Part shown: positions 1 to 13,226 of the stretch, piece after piece
Layout: each line of letters opens with the position of its first letter
How positions within the stretch are numbered: the stretch's first letter is position 1
Assembly: GCF_014529535.1 (NCBI RefSeq)
Contig: NC_050738.1
Location: 10,377,318 to 10,441,317 of the forward strand
Source: Bradysia coprophila
Lineage: Eukaryota > Arthropoda > Insecta > Diptera > Sciaridae
Direction: 5' to 3'
Length of the DNA: 64,000 bases
The notes under the pieces: generated by a model
The model's database searches: none
What the model was told of the DNA's origin: nothing
What the model saw: only the letters and a program-made list of their open reading frames with translations
Made by a program: the position numbers and the translations under genes

Positions 1-1590
1 ATATTCAATGAATCTGTTACTTCTAATATTTTCTAGTGTTTGATTGTAGTCTTTTACTTCGTTTGTTTAACATACAATGATACTATAAATATTGGAGTTT
101 CATATTCTAGAAATTGTTTCCTGATTTGGTCGACTTTCTCTTTAACAAATGAAGGTCTCAATGGTCAATTTTGTTAGGTTCTATATTATTTAGAGAAAAA
201 AGACTCTTAAACAACTTGCAACAATAATGATGTTGAAACTAAAAATAAAATAAAAAAAAACTTAACAAAAACCAACATTATTCAGATTTTTATAAAACTC
301 ACGAACTAAGCAAAGAATGAGCTGAATTTTCAATTTATGCAACGTTTGTTCAATATGCACATTGCACAATTATAAACAAAATTAATGAATATTTTTATTC
401 AAAACTGAATTTAGTTAGCAATAAAAAACTAAATTCCATTATATGAGATGATTCTATTTAACACGGAAACCATACGAAGCGACATACCGAACCACACCGT
501 GTTGTATTATTACGTATATTATGCAGTTATATTACGTTTCAATGTCAAATCGGTAACTTTTTCCACTTTTTATTTACAATATAACTTGTATTGAATGGGA
601 GCTTTAACACTATTCAGCTGTTTAACAACAAGAATAACAGACACATTTCAGTTATCGTTGACATTGCTTACCATTCATGAAAGTCAATTCGTTTTGTTCA
701 TCAGCTTAATCAATGCACTAAAGTTGCACTAACATTTCTTTATTGATACTTTTTTACACATTGATTGAAGATTTCTTTTCCAATCTTTTTTTTTTCTGTG
801 ATGAGTATATTTCGAACATCGATTTACATGTGTGCGGTGTACGAATATCACAACCTTTTCTTATACTAATTTATATATTATAATTCTGTTATCAAATCAT
901 TTTTAGCTTCATGATTTGAAGTGTACAATAGATAGATTAAATGACACAAAAACACACATACACTATCGGTACATTGGGTCGCATTGATAAAATGAAATTG
1001 AGTAAATATTTATGGTAATTTCAGGCGATTGATTATAGCCGAAAATACAATTTGAACCGCACTACTAACAGCAACCGAATCTGTTCATAATAACATGTGT
1101 GTAGTGAAGTGTTCCAAATGAAAACACACTGGACTTATAGCGTGTTGCCTGTGTATTTATGTGAATTTCATATGTGACTTAAAAATAACATTTTTTCAAA
1201 ACCAGAATTTGGGGCAGTGCCTCTATGAAAAAAGAAACGTCGAAAAGAGTTAGGCACGTGTGGTAGAATATTAGAATATGATGTTTCGCGATATGTTTTC
1301 GATGCACAGTTAATATGAGTAAAATTGTATGTATGCGGTTAAAATGCACTGATGCACCAAAACTGCATGTATATTCATATGTCGTATAACATCTATACAT
1401 TGTGTTGATTTAGGTAGAACCGAGTTAGTCTATTGTTTGTAAATGTATTTAGATTTATTCATTTAAAAATCGTGTTGAATCAGTTAAAAATATTCCCCAA
1501 CACCCAAATTTGTAGATTTTTCTCAGAGAAAATCTGCTATCGACAGCGAAGACAAAAATAAACGTCGACCTCTGACTGAGGCGTTATTCA
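1..1590. other. AT-rich intergenic DNA, no gene seen
   Basis: No open frame here has a recognisable domain, and no spliced gene could be assembled. The first ~150 bases (a TCTGTTACTTC motif, then TTTTACTTCGTTTG and an ACATACAATGATACTATAAA stretch) resemble the internal part of the piggyBac-type MITE family found elsewhere in the window, so a degraded copy may start at the window edge. Confidence 0.5.
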
Positions 1591-1660
1591 ATAACACGAC
1601 ACATGACTAAAGAAGTAAGAGACTTTCTCTATTTTGTGAGACATGACTTTTCTTCACGCG

Positions 1661-2160
1661 CAGAAGACGATAATATCGCACAGAAGACGATAATAACGCG
1701 CAGAAGAAGATAATATCGCACAGAAGACGATAATAACGCGCAGAAGACGATAATAACGCGCAGAAGACGATAATGTCGCACAGAAGACGATAATAACGCG
1801 CAGAAGACGATAATAACGCGCAGAAGACGATAATATCGCACAGAAGACGATAATAACGCGCAGAAGACGATAATATCGCACAGAAGACGATAATAACGCG
1901 CAGAAGACGATAATAACGCGCAGAAGACGATAATAACGCGCAGAAGACGATAATGTCGCACAGAAGACGATAATAACGCGCAGAAGACGATAATAACGCG
2001 CAGAAGACGATAATAACGCGCAGAAGACGATAATATCGCACAGAAGACGATAATAACGCGCAGAAGACGATAATATCGCACAGAAGACGATAATAACGTG
2101 CAGAAGACGATAATGTCGCACAGAAGACGATAGTATCAACCAGAAGACGATATTATTATC
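1661..2160. repeat. 20-bp minisatellite, about 25 units
   Basis: Tandem array with an exact 20-bp period. The unit is CAGAAGACGA followed by one of three 10-bp halves: TAATAACGCG (A, most common), TAATATCGCA (B) or TAATGTCGCA (C). From 1661 the order is B A B A A C A A B A B A A A C A A A B A B A C, then two degenerate units (2121, 2141). One unit has a single C-to-A change (1701). The array is so pure that three minus-strand frames stay open along it, but these are frame shadows of a 20-bp repeat, not proteins. The flank at 1600-1660 carries two copies of a GAGACATGACTTT-like or ACACATGACTAAAG-like word, possibly the seed. Confidence 0.97.
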
Positions 2161-4584
2161 CGAGTCGATAATGATCGTGTAGAAATGTCCTGTTGCCAGT
2201 CGATCTTAGCAATACAAAATTCCTCGTGTTAACGACACAAATTTGGTTGACTTATATGGGCCTGGTCACAAATGACGTCAGGTTAGGCGGTTAGAAGGAA
2301 TGGTGTGTTTGAGAACACGCGACTGTTCTTGAGAATTTGGGCTAAGATTATGAGATATTGAAAAAAAAATTTAAACAGCTTGACGTCATTTTTGAATGGC
2401 CCACATTATGTAAATCAGTATTTTCAACGTGAACAAATTGTTACAATACCACTACCATTCAAACTAAAATCGAATAATAAAACAGATAGAGAATAAGACT
2501 TTGCTTTGAGTTATATTTACATACATTCACAAAGAGTTCGGACCTGATAAAGAAACATGAAACATGTGAGTAAGATATCTGTCAACTAAGAAGATAAGTG
2601 AAATTGATAAGCGGATATGGTAATATAAATCTGAGAAAATTGAAGCAAATAATATGATTTGTATGACAACAATATTGTCTGTTTTGTTACGACAAATGTA
2701 ATTTGTTTCGTTTGAGTTAAATTAATTAGTTTTGATAGAGAAGATTATTTATAAGATGAATTTGTTATTAAATAATCAAATTCGGCGGTATTCTACAAAA
2801 AGCGACATGATAAATAAGTTATATGAAACTTTGGTATTGTCAAAAGTGTTCTATTTAATAAAAAGAAACACAAAATTTTCCTCGCTTCATTTTTCTCTGA
2901 TAAACCAAGATTCACTTCGTTCGGGTTCGTCTGGAACCCGCGAAATTGCCTAAGAACTAACGTCCACAACAAATACCCAAATAACTATTTCATGTCCTGG
3001 ACATACATTTCTGAATTATATGTCCAAGCTACAATGTAGCTGCTACATCCATGAAAGGTTCGGAATGGATAAAATTCAGGTCATGCAAAAAGTTAGGTCA
3101 ATCGCTTTATGGATACTTAGGATGGACTTTATGGAACCTAGTATGATTTTTTTTTTGTTGTATCATACTAACCTTCCATTGCACTTATCGGTGTTAGAGT
3201 ACTGAATGCAATTATTTCTGTAGCATCAAAATTTAACGAGCGATTAACTACAAATTATAGTCAATTAGATCTGTTGCATTTCTCTCCAAGGTGAGCCGAA
3301 CGAGGTAATTTTACATGAGTGACCCCTTATGAGCTTCAAATAGTAATAATTAATAAATTACTTCGGTGTCTTATCAACGATTAATAACAATGATAACATT
3401 GTGGTCAAATGTTTCAAATAATCTTGCGCTAAAACATTTAATATTTTTCCTATACCTTAACATGTTAGGCAACAGATGGCGCTGGAGTCGTTAAACTGCT
3501 TTCACAACACTCATTCATTTCAATCATCACACATAGATAGCACACGAAAACAATGCAAAATTACACCACGCATCGACATTTTATGAGGGATTGAATAAGT
3601 TCTGCTTGCTCGTTGTTGACACAATAAGAATATCAATAGATTGTGTATTTGAGCACTATTCCTCGTGATTGTCAATAGTTGACCCTGTCGGCAGGTCGGT
3701 CTTCCATCACTTCACACGGACAATATTTTCGTGAAGAACGTGATCGAAAATTTTAAATTCCTAACAACATTCGTTGAAGTGGTAAAAATGCAACATAGCC
3801 AATACAAAGGTAAAATTAGAAGTTAGTCAACATTTTACAAACAAAGAAATAAGGTGGTATTTTGACAGCGTCAAAACGATTTTTTTTTTGCTAGACAGAG
3901 TATTGCTCTCAATTGACATAAGTTCTGTATAGTACGTGGTATCGTCATATATTTTCTGTCTGAAACATTTTAGCTATAATGTTCTGGATTACATATTGGA
4001 TGTGATATGAATAAATTTACGTCACGAGCCAAGTATTACTTTTATTAGCGCTTTATACGCTCTATAGGGTGAAGGAATGTAACTAAACAAATAATATATT
4101 TCGGTATTGTTCGGAAGGGTACTAATTAGTTGGTAAATGATTGATTCAGAAAGATAGTTCATTTCTGTTCGACATTGTTAATTCTCGGGTTTGTGTGCAT
4201 TGATAGTATTATGGGATCATAGTTAAATCGAAGTACAACCGGAAATTCTAATTAAAATCTTACTTTTTTAATTAAAAACAAAAAACGATACCAAAGCAAA
4301 TATAAGTGGAATTATTCACCATCACCATTCACCACCATTCAATTCGAAATTTCATGATGGTGAAATGGTGAATTTTTTGTTCGGCGCAATATCACCACCT
4401 TCGCAATGTAAAATTATTTCTAAGAAATTTTAATTAAAGTTTCATCACCAATTGTGACAATCAATTTGTGAATTGTGTTTTCAAATTTAATGTAAAATGT
4501 TCGAAATGTTGTGGAGAAGTGATATATCTCTCCAATCATTTAAAATAAAGTAAAATCGAATGTAAATATCCGCGTTCCCTAACA
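2161..4584. other. Intergenic region upstream of the RSBN1/KDM9 gene
   Basis: No convincing gene. Short open frames around 2732-3205 have no recognisable motif. About 4310-4400 is a small imperfect palindrome built from CACCATTCACCACCATTCA and its complement (GATGGTGAAATGGTGAA). The 5' UTR and promoter of the next gene presumably lie in the last few hundred bases. No clear TATA or initiator could be chosen. Confidence 0.4.
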
Positions 4585-7500
4585 ATGGCGGAAAATATTC
4601 GACAATTCGATGACAGTGAAAATCAACTAAATGATAACAAAACAACTAATTTGTCTTGTGAAAATAACAATGTGGACTGTCTCAGCACGGATGTGATATT
4701 GGACAGTATAAATGTTGAAGAAAATATTGAAATTCAAGAAGAAATTGTGTTAACCCATGCAGAGGAAGAGGTCAAATTTCAGCAAGAGACGAAACAAGGT
4801 GATCAATGTGAGGAAAATCACGTAGTCATTGTGGAAACGTGCAGAAACGATGAATCAAAAGAATTGAATCATAATTTCGATCCTGTAAAGGGTCATCCGA
4901 AAGGTGAGCCATCGAAAAGCATGTTTACATGTCCTTTTGTTATGTAGAGTTGTTTATTATAAGTTGAATAGGTCAACAGAACAATGGCAGTAAAACATAA
5001 CAATCGACTGTTGTTTCTTTGGGTTTTTATGATGTTCGTCACTCGAATAATTTCGAAGTGTTTCAAGTTAATTCATGTTTACCACCCTTGATACTGATTA
5101 AAAGGATCAAATATTTTATTTTTGGTATGGGGGATAGCAGGACCATACATCCGGTTCAGCGATGTATCCTTATTTCTTTCCCTATCCTCAATCATATCCT
5201 GAAATCAATTCTAAAGACAATTATTGTGAACAACATAAAAAGATCGATTCAAGGCGAGCCAAAACAGTCAGTTTCACTCAATTACTCACTTTGTCAGTAA
5301 TCCCTTGCTGACCATAAATTTCTACAGTGGGAAGGTCAACAACTATTTTGCTAAGAGCAAACTTGAGCTTCATAGTAAAATTAACGATATTCTCGTTGGT
5401 TCTGATGCAGCAAATGATGATTTAGCAGCGCTTACTACACTGGTACTTTTACTATTCAAATTGAAAAGCTTTGCCTTGAAGGCAGTAGGATGGGATTTAA
5501 ATACACACATCATTAGCCTTCGACCCTGTCAACCCTGTCAAGAAGTAGCATATTGCCGTTTCTTCGAGCGTTGTCTGAAAAAAGGTTCCTTATCTCAAGA
5601 ACAATCAGTCTTAGTTAGTTAGTCTTCGTGAACTATTTTAGACAGGATCACTAAGAAAATTAATTCCTTTTTAAATCCGGCGTTTGTGTGAGGGCTATGA
5701 TGTACACACTCAGATTTCATCAATAGGGTGATCATTTCTGATCAATGCACACAGATCATGGAATCCTTTGTGCTACCCTGTCACCATTAAAATCTTGAAG
5801 CCCCGTTTAGGACCTCATCTCCTTCTCAACCTATTGCCCTACGCTCCACATGAATCACTCCAGGCGAACAAACTGATCCCTCTGATTAGTTACCAAAATG
5901 ATCAGTTTATAGGGCAGAAAGCAAAGAGTGACTTGCGTCAACCTCGATTCATTAGACTGTAATTGCCAGAAAGCCACTGGGAGGACAGCTCCGATGTACA
6001 TACAAGACGTCGGGTCATATTTCAGAGCGCTTTATTCAGATATACATTAAAATTGACTAAATCTTACATAAATAGAGTCGGTCTCTTCTCGAAATCCTGT
6101 CCAACCAGGAAGGATTAAAACTGAAAGTGTGTCACGCTGTTCAGTTAATCTATCAAATTTGCCACATTTTTGTTGAAGACAACAAGCTACTCAACCGAAA
6201 TCATAAGATTGAACAAGTTGATTTCACCGAGTTACGCTTAAGTGTTTCTCTATACATTGAATAACTTGTTGGTTTATTCTTTGAAGATCTATCTCCACAA
6301 ATTACCGCTTCTCTAATTGAAGTAAAAATCTTGAAATCCAGCCAATTTCATTATCCCAGTCAAAATACCACATTTCATAGTTCCTCTTACTGCTTTTAGA
6401 TGAGAGCACACGGAGTCACAAGAAGAAGAAGCGTGACCGAGATCGAGACAGAAATCGAGGAGATCGAGACAAAGACAAGGATCGAAAACGTCGTCATCAT
6501 TCTACCACCACCACCACCACCACCACCGACAGTAATCATCACAAATCATCTCACAGCAACAGTAAATCAGAAAATGTAATCAAAGAGCCAACATCCACAT
6601 CAAAATCCGAAATACCGTACCATCGTCCCAGTACCGATAAAAAATCAATTAAAATTGAAAGTGCCTCAACACCGAATACAACTTCAGACAATTGCAAATC
6701 AAATAGCCTACCACATCTGGTCACACTGACCGAACTGTCCAATCAAATTAAGAAAGAGCAGGACAATGAGACGGAACATCGAAAAATGTTTATAACACCG
6801 GTTGAAACGACACTGGAAAGAAAGCCCGATGCGAATGTGTTCGTTAAAAAGGAGTATGTGCATCACGCAACGAAGTTGGAGGGTGAAAAGACTCGAGACG
6901 ATGTTACGAGAAATTTACACTTTGGTGACGCTGATGTGGTTGAGAAGAGTACAAATTTGGATGGGAGAACAGTTGTCAAGAGTGAACCAGGCCTCGAAAA
7001 CAAGGAAAACGCAAACAAAATGGACTTCAAAGTCAATCACATGGACAAAGTTGGAGCAGACGTTAAGGTCAAGCCCGAAAATAAAATGTCCAACCGAAAG
7101 CCAGACAAATCATCTGGACATGTTCATGGGAGCAGTAAGGATCATCACAAAGAATCAAAATCTTCATCGACGTCATCATCAAGACGTAGCAGCAGCAGCA
7201 GTAACCGAGAGTGCTCAAAATGCTACAAACGATCAAAAATTAAGAAAGTTAACACCGGAGTGCAATGCAGACGATACGATCCACCCATTGTTCCCGCAGC
7301 CACACCGAAAAAGAATTTCGGATCAAACAGTCGCGATGCGAACTGTAAACGAGACGGACTGCGTGGATACAAATACGGCCAATACTTTCACGTTGAAGTT
7401 CATTCGGTGAGTTTTCTAATCATTCCTATAGCTATCTCTCCGTATCAACATTAATGTTCAATTCCAGAATGGCGGAGCTGCTATTGTGCACATGTATCAG

Positions 7501-9831
7501 AGTGAGATCGACGCTTTATCAAAAGATCAAATGGATGAATTGGTGGAGGAGTTTTTCCAATTGACTTTCTCCGAGGATGACGACGGTAACGCTTTCCATG
7601 TAATGGGAATCGTGCACGATGCGGCCGCATATTTGCCTGATTTGCTGGAACACATGGCTGAGAACTACTCGACATTGACCGTCAAGGCTGGTGTTATGGG
7701 TAGAAATTCAGACATTGAAACGTTAACGATGAATCAGTACAATGAACAGGTATGATAGTTGTGAATGGTAAAAGAGACTTCCTTCCACTAAAACGTCCCG
7801 TTTATGGTGCAGGTTGTGAAGAACTATTCACATGGAACATTTCGCTACGGACCGCTTCATCAAATCAGTTTGGTCGGCAAGGTGCACGAAGAAGTAGGAG
7901 GCTATTTTCCCGATCTCTTAGGAAGATTGGAAGAGAATCCGTTTCTGAAAAAGGTCAGTTCCGTCGCGGTTAAACAAAACTCGATCTTAACACAGTCTCG
8001 TTCATTTAGACTATGCCTTGGGGACAGATGTCAATCGTTCAAATGGATCCAAGACTTTCGAACGACGGTCCAATTTTGTGGGTGCGACCGGGTGAACAAT
8101 TAGTTCCAACCGCTGAGATTACAAAAACTCCAATGAAACGACAAAGGTAAAAAATCAGTTTTTTTCGGTCAGTTCTGGCGGTCCATCACAACTTTCGTTC
8201 CGTTTTCAGAACGCGTATCAATGAGTTACGGAATCTACAGTACTTACCACGACTGTCTGAGGCACGCGAAACTATGTTCGAAGATCGGACAAAGGCGCAC
8301 GCTGATCATGTTGGCCATGGACACGAAAGAATGACTACGGCTGCTGTTGGTATGAATAACCGAATGGTTGTTGACTGACTTGCTTGTTAAACTAAATTCC
8401 TTTTCCGTAGGTATTCTGAAAGCTGTACAGTGTGGCAAGTCCGATCTGCAGAACAGAGTTACTAAAGACGTTGTTGCTTTTCATGCGAGTGACTTCTTGC
8501 ATTTGGTGGAGAAACTTCAACTGGATCTCCATGAGCCACCGATATCGCAATGTGTTCAATGGATCGAAGATGCGAAATTAAATCAGCTACGACGCGAAGG
8601 CATCAAATACGCAAGAATACAACTCTTTGACAATGATATCTACTTCCTGCCTAGGAACATCATTCATCAGTTCCGTACTGTGACTGCTGTTACGAGTATT
8701 GGTAAGCCAATAGAGTCGAATAGTTTTCTTCCCAGATCGAGCCTAAACCATTTATGTTTTTCAGCTTGGCACTTGCGACTACGTCAATATTACGCTGGTC
8801 AAGAAGTGATCAATGAACAGACCGATCCCAATTTGGCAGAAACGCCGCATTACAAAGAAAAGCAAACGATCCTACCGAATCCGATTACCATCGATCACAT
8901 TACCGGCGAAAAGAAGCTTACTACTCCAGTGAAACGATCTCACGATGGTCGACCGAAGAAACCATCGAAATTTCCAGATTCACCGATTACCAATGATCAC
9001 CATTCCGATAGAATTTTGCTCGCCGACAAAAAATCGGACGACGCAAAAATTGACATGCGAAAATTGATTGTCGAACCGAAACATCGTAAACGAAGTACGA
9101 GCAGCGGCGGTGGCCACAAAATTCATTCCTCTTCATCAACAAGTTCACACTCTTGCAGTAAAGAGAAACATCGCGGAAGCGGCGATCACCATCGTAGTTC
9201 ATCCAATAAATCGTCAAAACATCGCGACGAACACCGCAAGTCTTCGTCAAATCATTCCTCTTCATCGAGCAAATCAAAGCAAAATCCATCCGATGTACGG
9301 CATAGCCAAGACCTAACGTCCACGTCAACGACAACACAATCAATCGTTTCTGTACCTGCCGAGTCCATAATCATTGAGCATCCAATGGAATTGAATGCAG
9401 AGAATCACGTACCTCCCAACTACAATGACCACTTGAAAGCAATCATTTGTCCACCGGAACCGAGCACTGAGCAAATAATTGAAATCGAAACCGTCACGTC
9501 GCCACCGCAACTGATGGACATGATGTCCATGGACAACATTATCGAAGTTAGCTCAACCGTTGAGCCGGAACTGGTCGAATCGATTGTCACCGACGAGACG
9601 AGCGTTGTGTCCTTTAATTTGTTCCCAACCCAACCAGAATATCAAACAACGATGATGACTGCGACGCCCACACAGTCGCTCACGCCGGTTACACCAAAGA
9701 TCAAGAAAAGCATATTGAAAACGCCAACGTCGGCTACAAAACCGCAACCAGATTTGTTGAGTTCAATTTTAGCTGGCATGGACAATACACCGAATCGTAA
9801 CAGTTCATCATCTGGCCCATCAAGTTTTTAG
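4585..9831 (+). CDS. RSBN1: RSBN1 / KDM9-type JmjC protein (H4K20 demethylase family), eight exons
   Basis: Exons read from the sequence: 4585-4903, 6400-7406, 7468-7749, 7813-7953, 8010-8146, 8210-8349, 8411-8701 and 8765-9831. All joins are GT-AG and in phase, giving 1127 aa. The N-terminal ~420 residues are low-complexity and charged: a [20 protein letters not shown] block, an eight-Thr run encoded by (ACC)8, then Ser/Lys stretches. The conserved core (about 430-790) reads like animal round spermatid basic protein 1, with blocks such as [36 protein letters not shown] and [17 protein letters not shown]. The family includes C. elegans DPY-21, a JmjC H4K20me2 demethylase acting on chromatin. 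Candidate metal ligands are H437-x-E439 (YFHVEVHS, across the exon 2/3 join) and H761 ([10 protein letters not shown]); this assignment is inference. The Ser/His-rich C-terminus ends at TAG. Introns after exon 2 are about 56-66 bp. Confidence 0.93.
4904..6399 (+). other. Intron 1 of the RSBN1/KDM9 gene
   Basis: Starts at GTGAGC after codon 106 and ends at the strong acceptor CTTACTGCTTTTAG. It is the only long intron (1.5 kb) of this gene. Several short open frames occur in it (around 5019-5962), but they lack a domain or splice context, and I do not call a nested gene. Confidence 0.85.
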
Positions 9832-11329
9832 ATGAAAAGCAATACCAATTTTCAGTTTTGTTTTAAAGATCGATGTGCGAGCCAGTTTTTTTGTGACTTA
9901 AATTTTTCGTTTTGTGCTAGCTCGTAACATGCTGGTAATGCTGGTAATGTTCTCAGTGAATTGAAAGTGAAAATTGACAGCAAAATATGCTCAATGGTGA
10001 AAACATTTTGAAAATATTGAATTTATGTGAAGGAGGAACGGCCACTGCTGAAAACTTTTTTTTATTTTCGTAAGTTCGAAAAGTTAAAATAATTTTCTGT
10101 TTCAACGAGTACGAGAACATTTCTGTAAAAGTTATATAAAGTCTATAGAATTAGATAAGTAAGTAACTTGATCGTAAGACTTTCAATCTCATTTTTATTT
10201 CGTAGAACATTTCGCTTCCATTGAACCTTTCGTTGTCCCGGTGGTCCACAATTTAATTTTGTTTCTTTTGTTCATTAATCTCTGAACTTTGCTGCTACGG
10301 AGACAAATTTACTCAAGTAATGAGATAGTCTTGAACTGACTCAACATTTGAGGCTCACATGTATTCTAACGTCTTTCCAGTAAACTGTCACCATCTGTTT
10401 CCAAAAATTTCTTGTTGACAAAAAAATGCTTTGCATGAGGACATACCGGTTAAAATTTTCGTACAGCTTCGACGTTTGATTTTTTATTTTCAACTTTCAC
10501 ACGATTGACGTTAGTAAATGTTGTATGTCAAAACAAGGTGAAGCAAGCAGTTTCTTTGGATTTTTGTCGTTCCTACTTTAACATACAAATTCTGCTTCCA
10601 TTGGCCAATCTAACGAAATCATAGCATTCTTGCATCAATGTTGATACCTCCTACCGTCTTATTGCAGAATATTACCAAGTTTCCTTATTTTTCCTACTTA
10701 ATTCTTACTTCCAGCCTATCGACCTAATATTACTCGTTATGTTTGATTCTAACGCTAAATTTCGCAAATCATTTACACGCAAAGTTTTAACCTTTCACAA
10801 ACGGCAACTATATCGCTGTTGAGTCAAGAAATCTTTTACTTCTTTATCTGTTAGATTCGAAATCTTGTACTTCGTCAGCTTTAACATACGTTTTGGTTTA
10901 TATAAAAGACCTCAATTTTGTCATCGTTGGAATTAACAGATGATTACCCGGTTATAGAATGTAGTACTACTACTAAGCTTCCCATTCAACAAGTTACTTA
11001 TTTTAATAACCAGTTTTAAGCTTCTTATAATAACACTTCCATTTATTTATCACACTAATTTGATTGCAATACTTAAGAGAAGATGTCGTGGAACATAAGT
11101 TTTTCCTAATAAAAAGTGAAAAAGTCGAATCTACGTATCAGACAAACGTCTTCAATTGGAGTCGCTAACATTTAAAATTGAGCCGACATTAGCACATTAA
11201 TATCATCCACAAATTTGAAGTTCCTAATAGTTTTATGAAAACGAATTTTCTCCAGACTGACCGTCTGGACATTATTAGTCTGCTTCATATTATTTTTTGA
11301 TTTTGGGAATCTGAAATCTGTGCTGAACG
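9832..11329. other. RSBN1/KDM9 3' flank and intergenic DNA
   Basis: No gene. The 3' UTR of the upstream gene begins here but no clear poly(A) signal was identified. At 10850-10950 a stretch (AATCTTGTACTTCGTCAGC, then TTTATATAAAAGACC, TTTTGTCATCGTTGG and TAACAGATGATTACC) matches the internal order of the piggyBac-type MITE family, so this is probably a degraded half-copy. Confidence 0.5.
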
Positions 11330-11331
11330 TA

Positions 11332-11635
11332 CAAGGCCAATTATTCGGGAACTTTTAAGAATTTTTAAGAGTTTTTTTACAGTCTTTAACATTTCAAATG
11401 TCTCACTGTCAAATTTTTCTGAGAATTTCATTGTGTCATTGCGAATTCACAATGACATTTTTTTGAAGAAAATGACAGTGAAACATTTAAAATGTTAAAG
11501 CCTGTAAATTTTTCAAATTAAATACTTCAACATTCTTAAAAGTTCTAAATTTTTGAAATTATAGAAATTTCAGAATTTTTCAGAAATTTTTAGAAGTTTT
11601 GAGAATTGAAATTCCGAATAATGAGACCTGGTATA
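11332..11635. repeat. Foldback/MITE-like inverted repeat
   Basis: The left side (CCAATTATTCGGGAACTTTTA) and right side (TTGAAATTCCGAATAATGAG) are imperfect inverted copies. The centre is a better palindrome: TTTAACATTTCAAATGTCTC and CACTGTCAAATTT pair with GACAGTGAAACATTTAAAATG further on. No coding capacity. Target duplication not resolved. Confidence 0.6.
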
Positions 11636-11716
11636 TAATAGCGAATATTGTCTGAATTTTACATGTTAACGACTAAAAGAATTAAGAACAGATACTCAAG
11701 AGAATGAAAAGAAGCA

Positions 11717-12055
11717 AGGGCGCGTACAAGAATTGTATTTCATTTTCATTCACTGACGTTAACTTTTGTCGCTCAGTTAATACTGTCAAAGTTAACTGTG
11801 AGGTTTGATTCTCCACGGCCGATTTTGTCCGTGAAGAATTAACTTGTCAGTGAAACTTGACATTTTTGATGTAAAAAGGTTTTCGATTTTCGTGTTGATG
11901 AATAATAATTATTTTTGAGTGATGACATTGTGTTCAAATAGAGAAAATCAATTAATTAAATTTTGTTTTTATTGCAACAACAGTTGTCAATATTTACTTT
12001 CATTAACTCAGCGCGTTCACTGAGCGACGAAAAAATAAAATTCTGTACGGGCTCC
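11717..12055. repeat. Probable MITE with imperfect terminal inverted repeats
   Basis: The left end (GTACAAGAATTGTATTT, then TTTTGTCGCTCAG) and right end (CTGAGCGACGAAAAAATAAAA, then AATTCTGTACGGGC) are inverted relatives over about 60 bp. A second internal inverted pair (TTAACTGTGAGG, CCGTGAAGAATTAACTTGTCAG) sits in the middle. No coding frame. Confidence 0.5.
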
Positions 12056-12788
12056 AACACCAATAGTGTTCGCTCAGTTCCGCTGTATATTTAATTTTTG
12101 TCGCTGTACAGTATTGTTTAAATTTCCATTTAACACAATGGGAAAGAATGGCACACACGCATATTGTTTTTACCGTACATCGGGAAACACGCTACACGCA
12201 TTAGTTATTTGCATCACTTGGATTGAAACCACAAAGTTACAGTACACGTGTGAAATATTCTCGTGGTATACGAATTCGCACATATACTGTGATTGAGTGG
12301 TTTCGTCACACCATGAAATACACAAAAAACAAAACCAAATATAATACACACCGTTCAAGGTTGAACTTGAATGTATAGAAGAAGAATGAAAATAAAAACG
12401 AAACCGAATATACGCGATACAAAGCCGAACGAGTTGATCGTTCGATGTGCATCACACACGCCTTCGTATCAAATTTCTCTCTTTGACGAATAACATAAAC
12501 AAACTACATCATTAAGTAAAACATCACCTGGATCCCTAGACCAGTATGCTGAGAGAAAACTAAAAAAGTGTGGTTTCCGATAATTTTGATGCGTGATATT
12601 CAGTGTAATTTTCATGGTTCGGTGATTGTAAACATCTTTACGAAAATAGTTCTCTTTGCATCGGTCTATAAGTTGATGCTCAATCATTAAATTCTAAATT
12701 CTAAAATAATAAATCACTGAACATTTAGAGTTACAAAAATTGATTCTTCGGCAAGTCTAACGAACTATTTTACACTTAAATCGGCAAC
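12056..12788. other. Intergenic, no gene seen
   Basis: Contains a local inverted similarity at 12165-12310 (cacgcattagttatttgcat type words around GATTGAAACCACAAAGTTAC and a later GATTGAGTGGTTTCGTC). The short overlapping open frames on both strands are products of that symmetry. No recognisable protein. Confidence 0.4.
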
Positions 12789-13042
12789 AGATGTGCATGT
12801 GTGTGAAGTATCTGCGAAAAAAACCTGCAAATTTTAAATATCCGAAATGTGTTTCCTTGTACAAAGGCTTTTCCGCAACTTTTTGTAGAAGGAGAATGGT
12901 TTTTGGAATACATACGGAGATGTAAACCATTTTTCCTTTTACAAAAAGTTGCGGGAAAGCCTTTGTACAAGGAAACAAATTTTGGTTATTTAAAATTCGC
13001 AGGTTTTTTTCGCAGATACTTCACACACATCAGATGTGCACT
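12789..13042. repeat. Long foldback (hairpin) element
   Basis: Two arms of about 115 bp are near-perfect inverted copies around a ~20-bp loop (TTGGAATACATACGGAGATG). The left arm includes GTATCTGCGAAAAAAACCTG, TTTCCTTGTACAAAGGCTTT and GCAACTTTTTGTA; the right arm carries their reverse complements and ends at CAGATGTGCAC. The mirrored open frames on both strands here are shadows of the hairpin. Confidence 0.85.
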
Positions 13043-13127
13043 TTATAGTTAATTCCCTGAACGGAACTGTGCTCTCTTCGAGATTTTTTAATGAACACAG
13101 AATAACTAAACATCAAATAGTGTAGAC

Positions 13128-13226
13128 GATTTTTATTTATTGTAATATTTGTTGATGAAAAGATCGTTTTTTTTTACTGGCTGCGCTATCATGAGCAGTC
13201 TTTGTTTCGCTTATAAATAAAAACCT
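13128..13226 (+). mobile_element. 3'-end fragment of the RT retroelement family
   Basis: This 100-bp piece matches the 3' end of the retroelement at 48240-50569: GATTTTTATTTATTGTAATA (last codons plus stop), then TTTGTTGAT, GAAAAGATCG, a T-run, ACTGGCTGCGC and GAGCAGTC. It is therefore an extremely 5'-truncated copy, as produced by incomplete target-primed reverse transcription. Confidence 0.85.

Noticed and set aside
1607-2139. Three long overlapping minus-strand frames with repeated RYYRLL / VIIVFCALLSSS peptides
   Set aside because: They are translations of a 20-bp tandem repeat that happens to lack stops on one strand in all frames. No start context, splice sites or non-repetitive sequence.
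5019-5962. Nested gene in intron 1 of the KDM9 homologue
   Set aside because: Several 64-105-codon frames, but start codons are poor, no domain is seen and no in-phase splice chain could be built.
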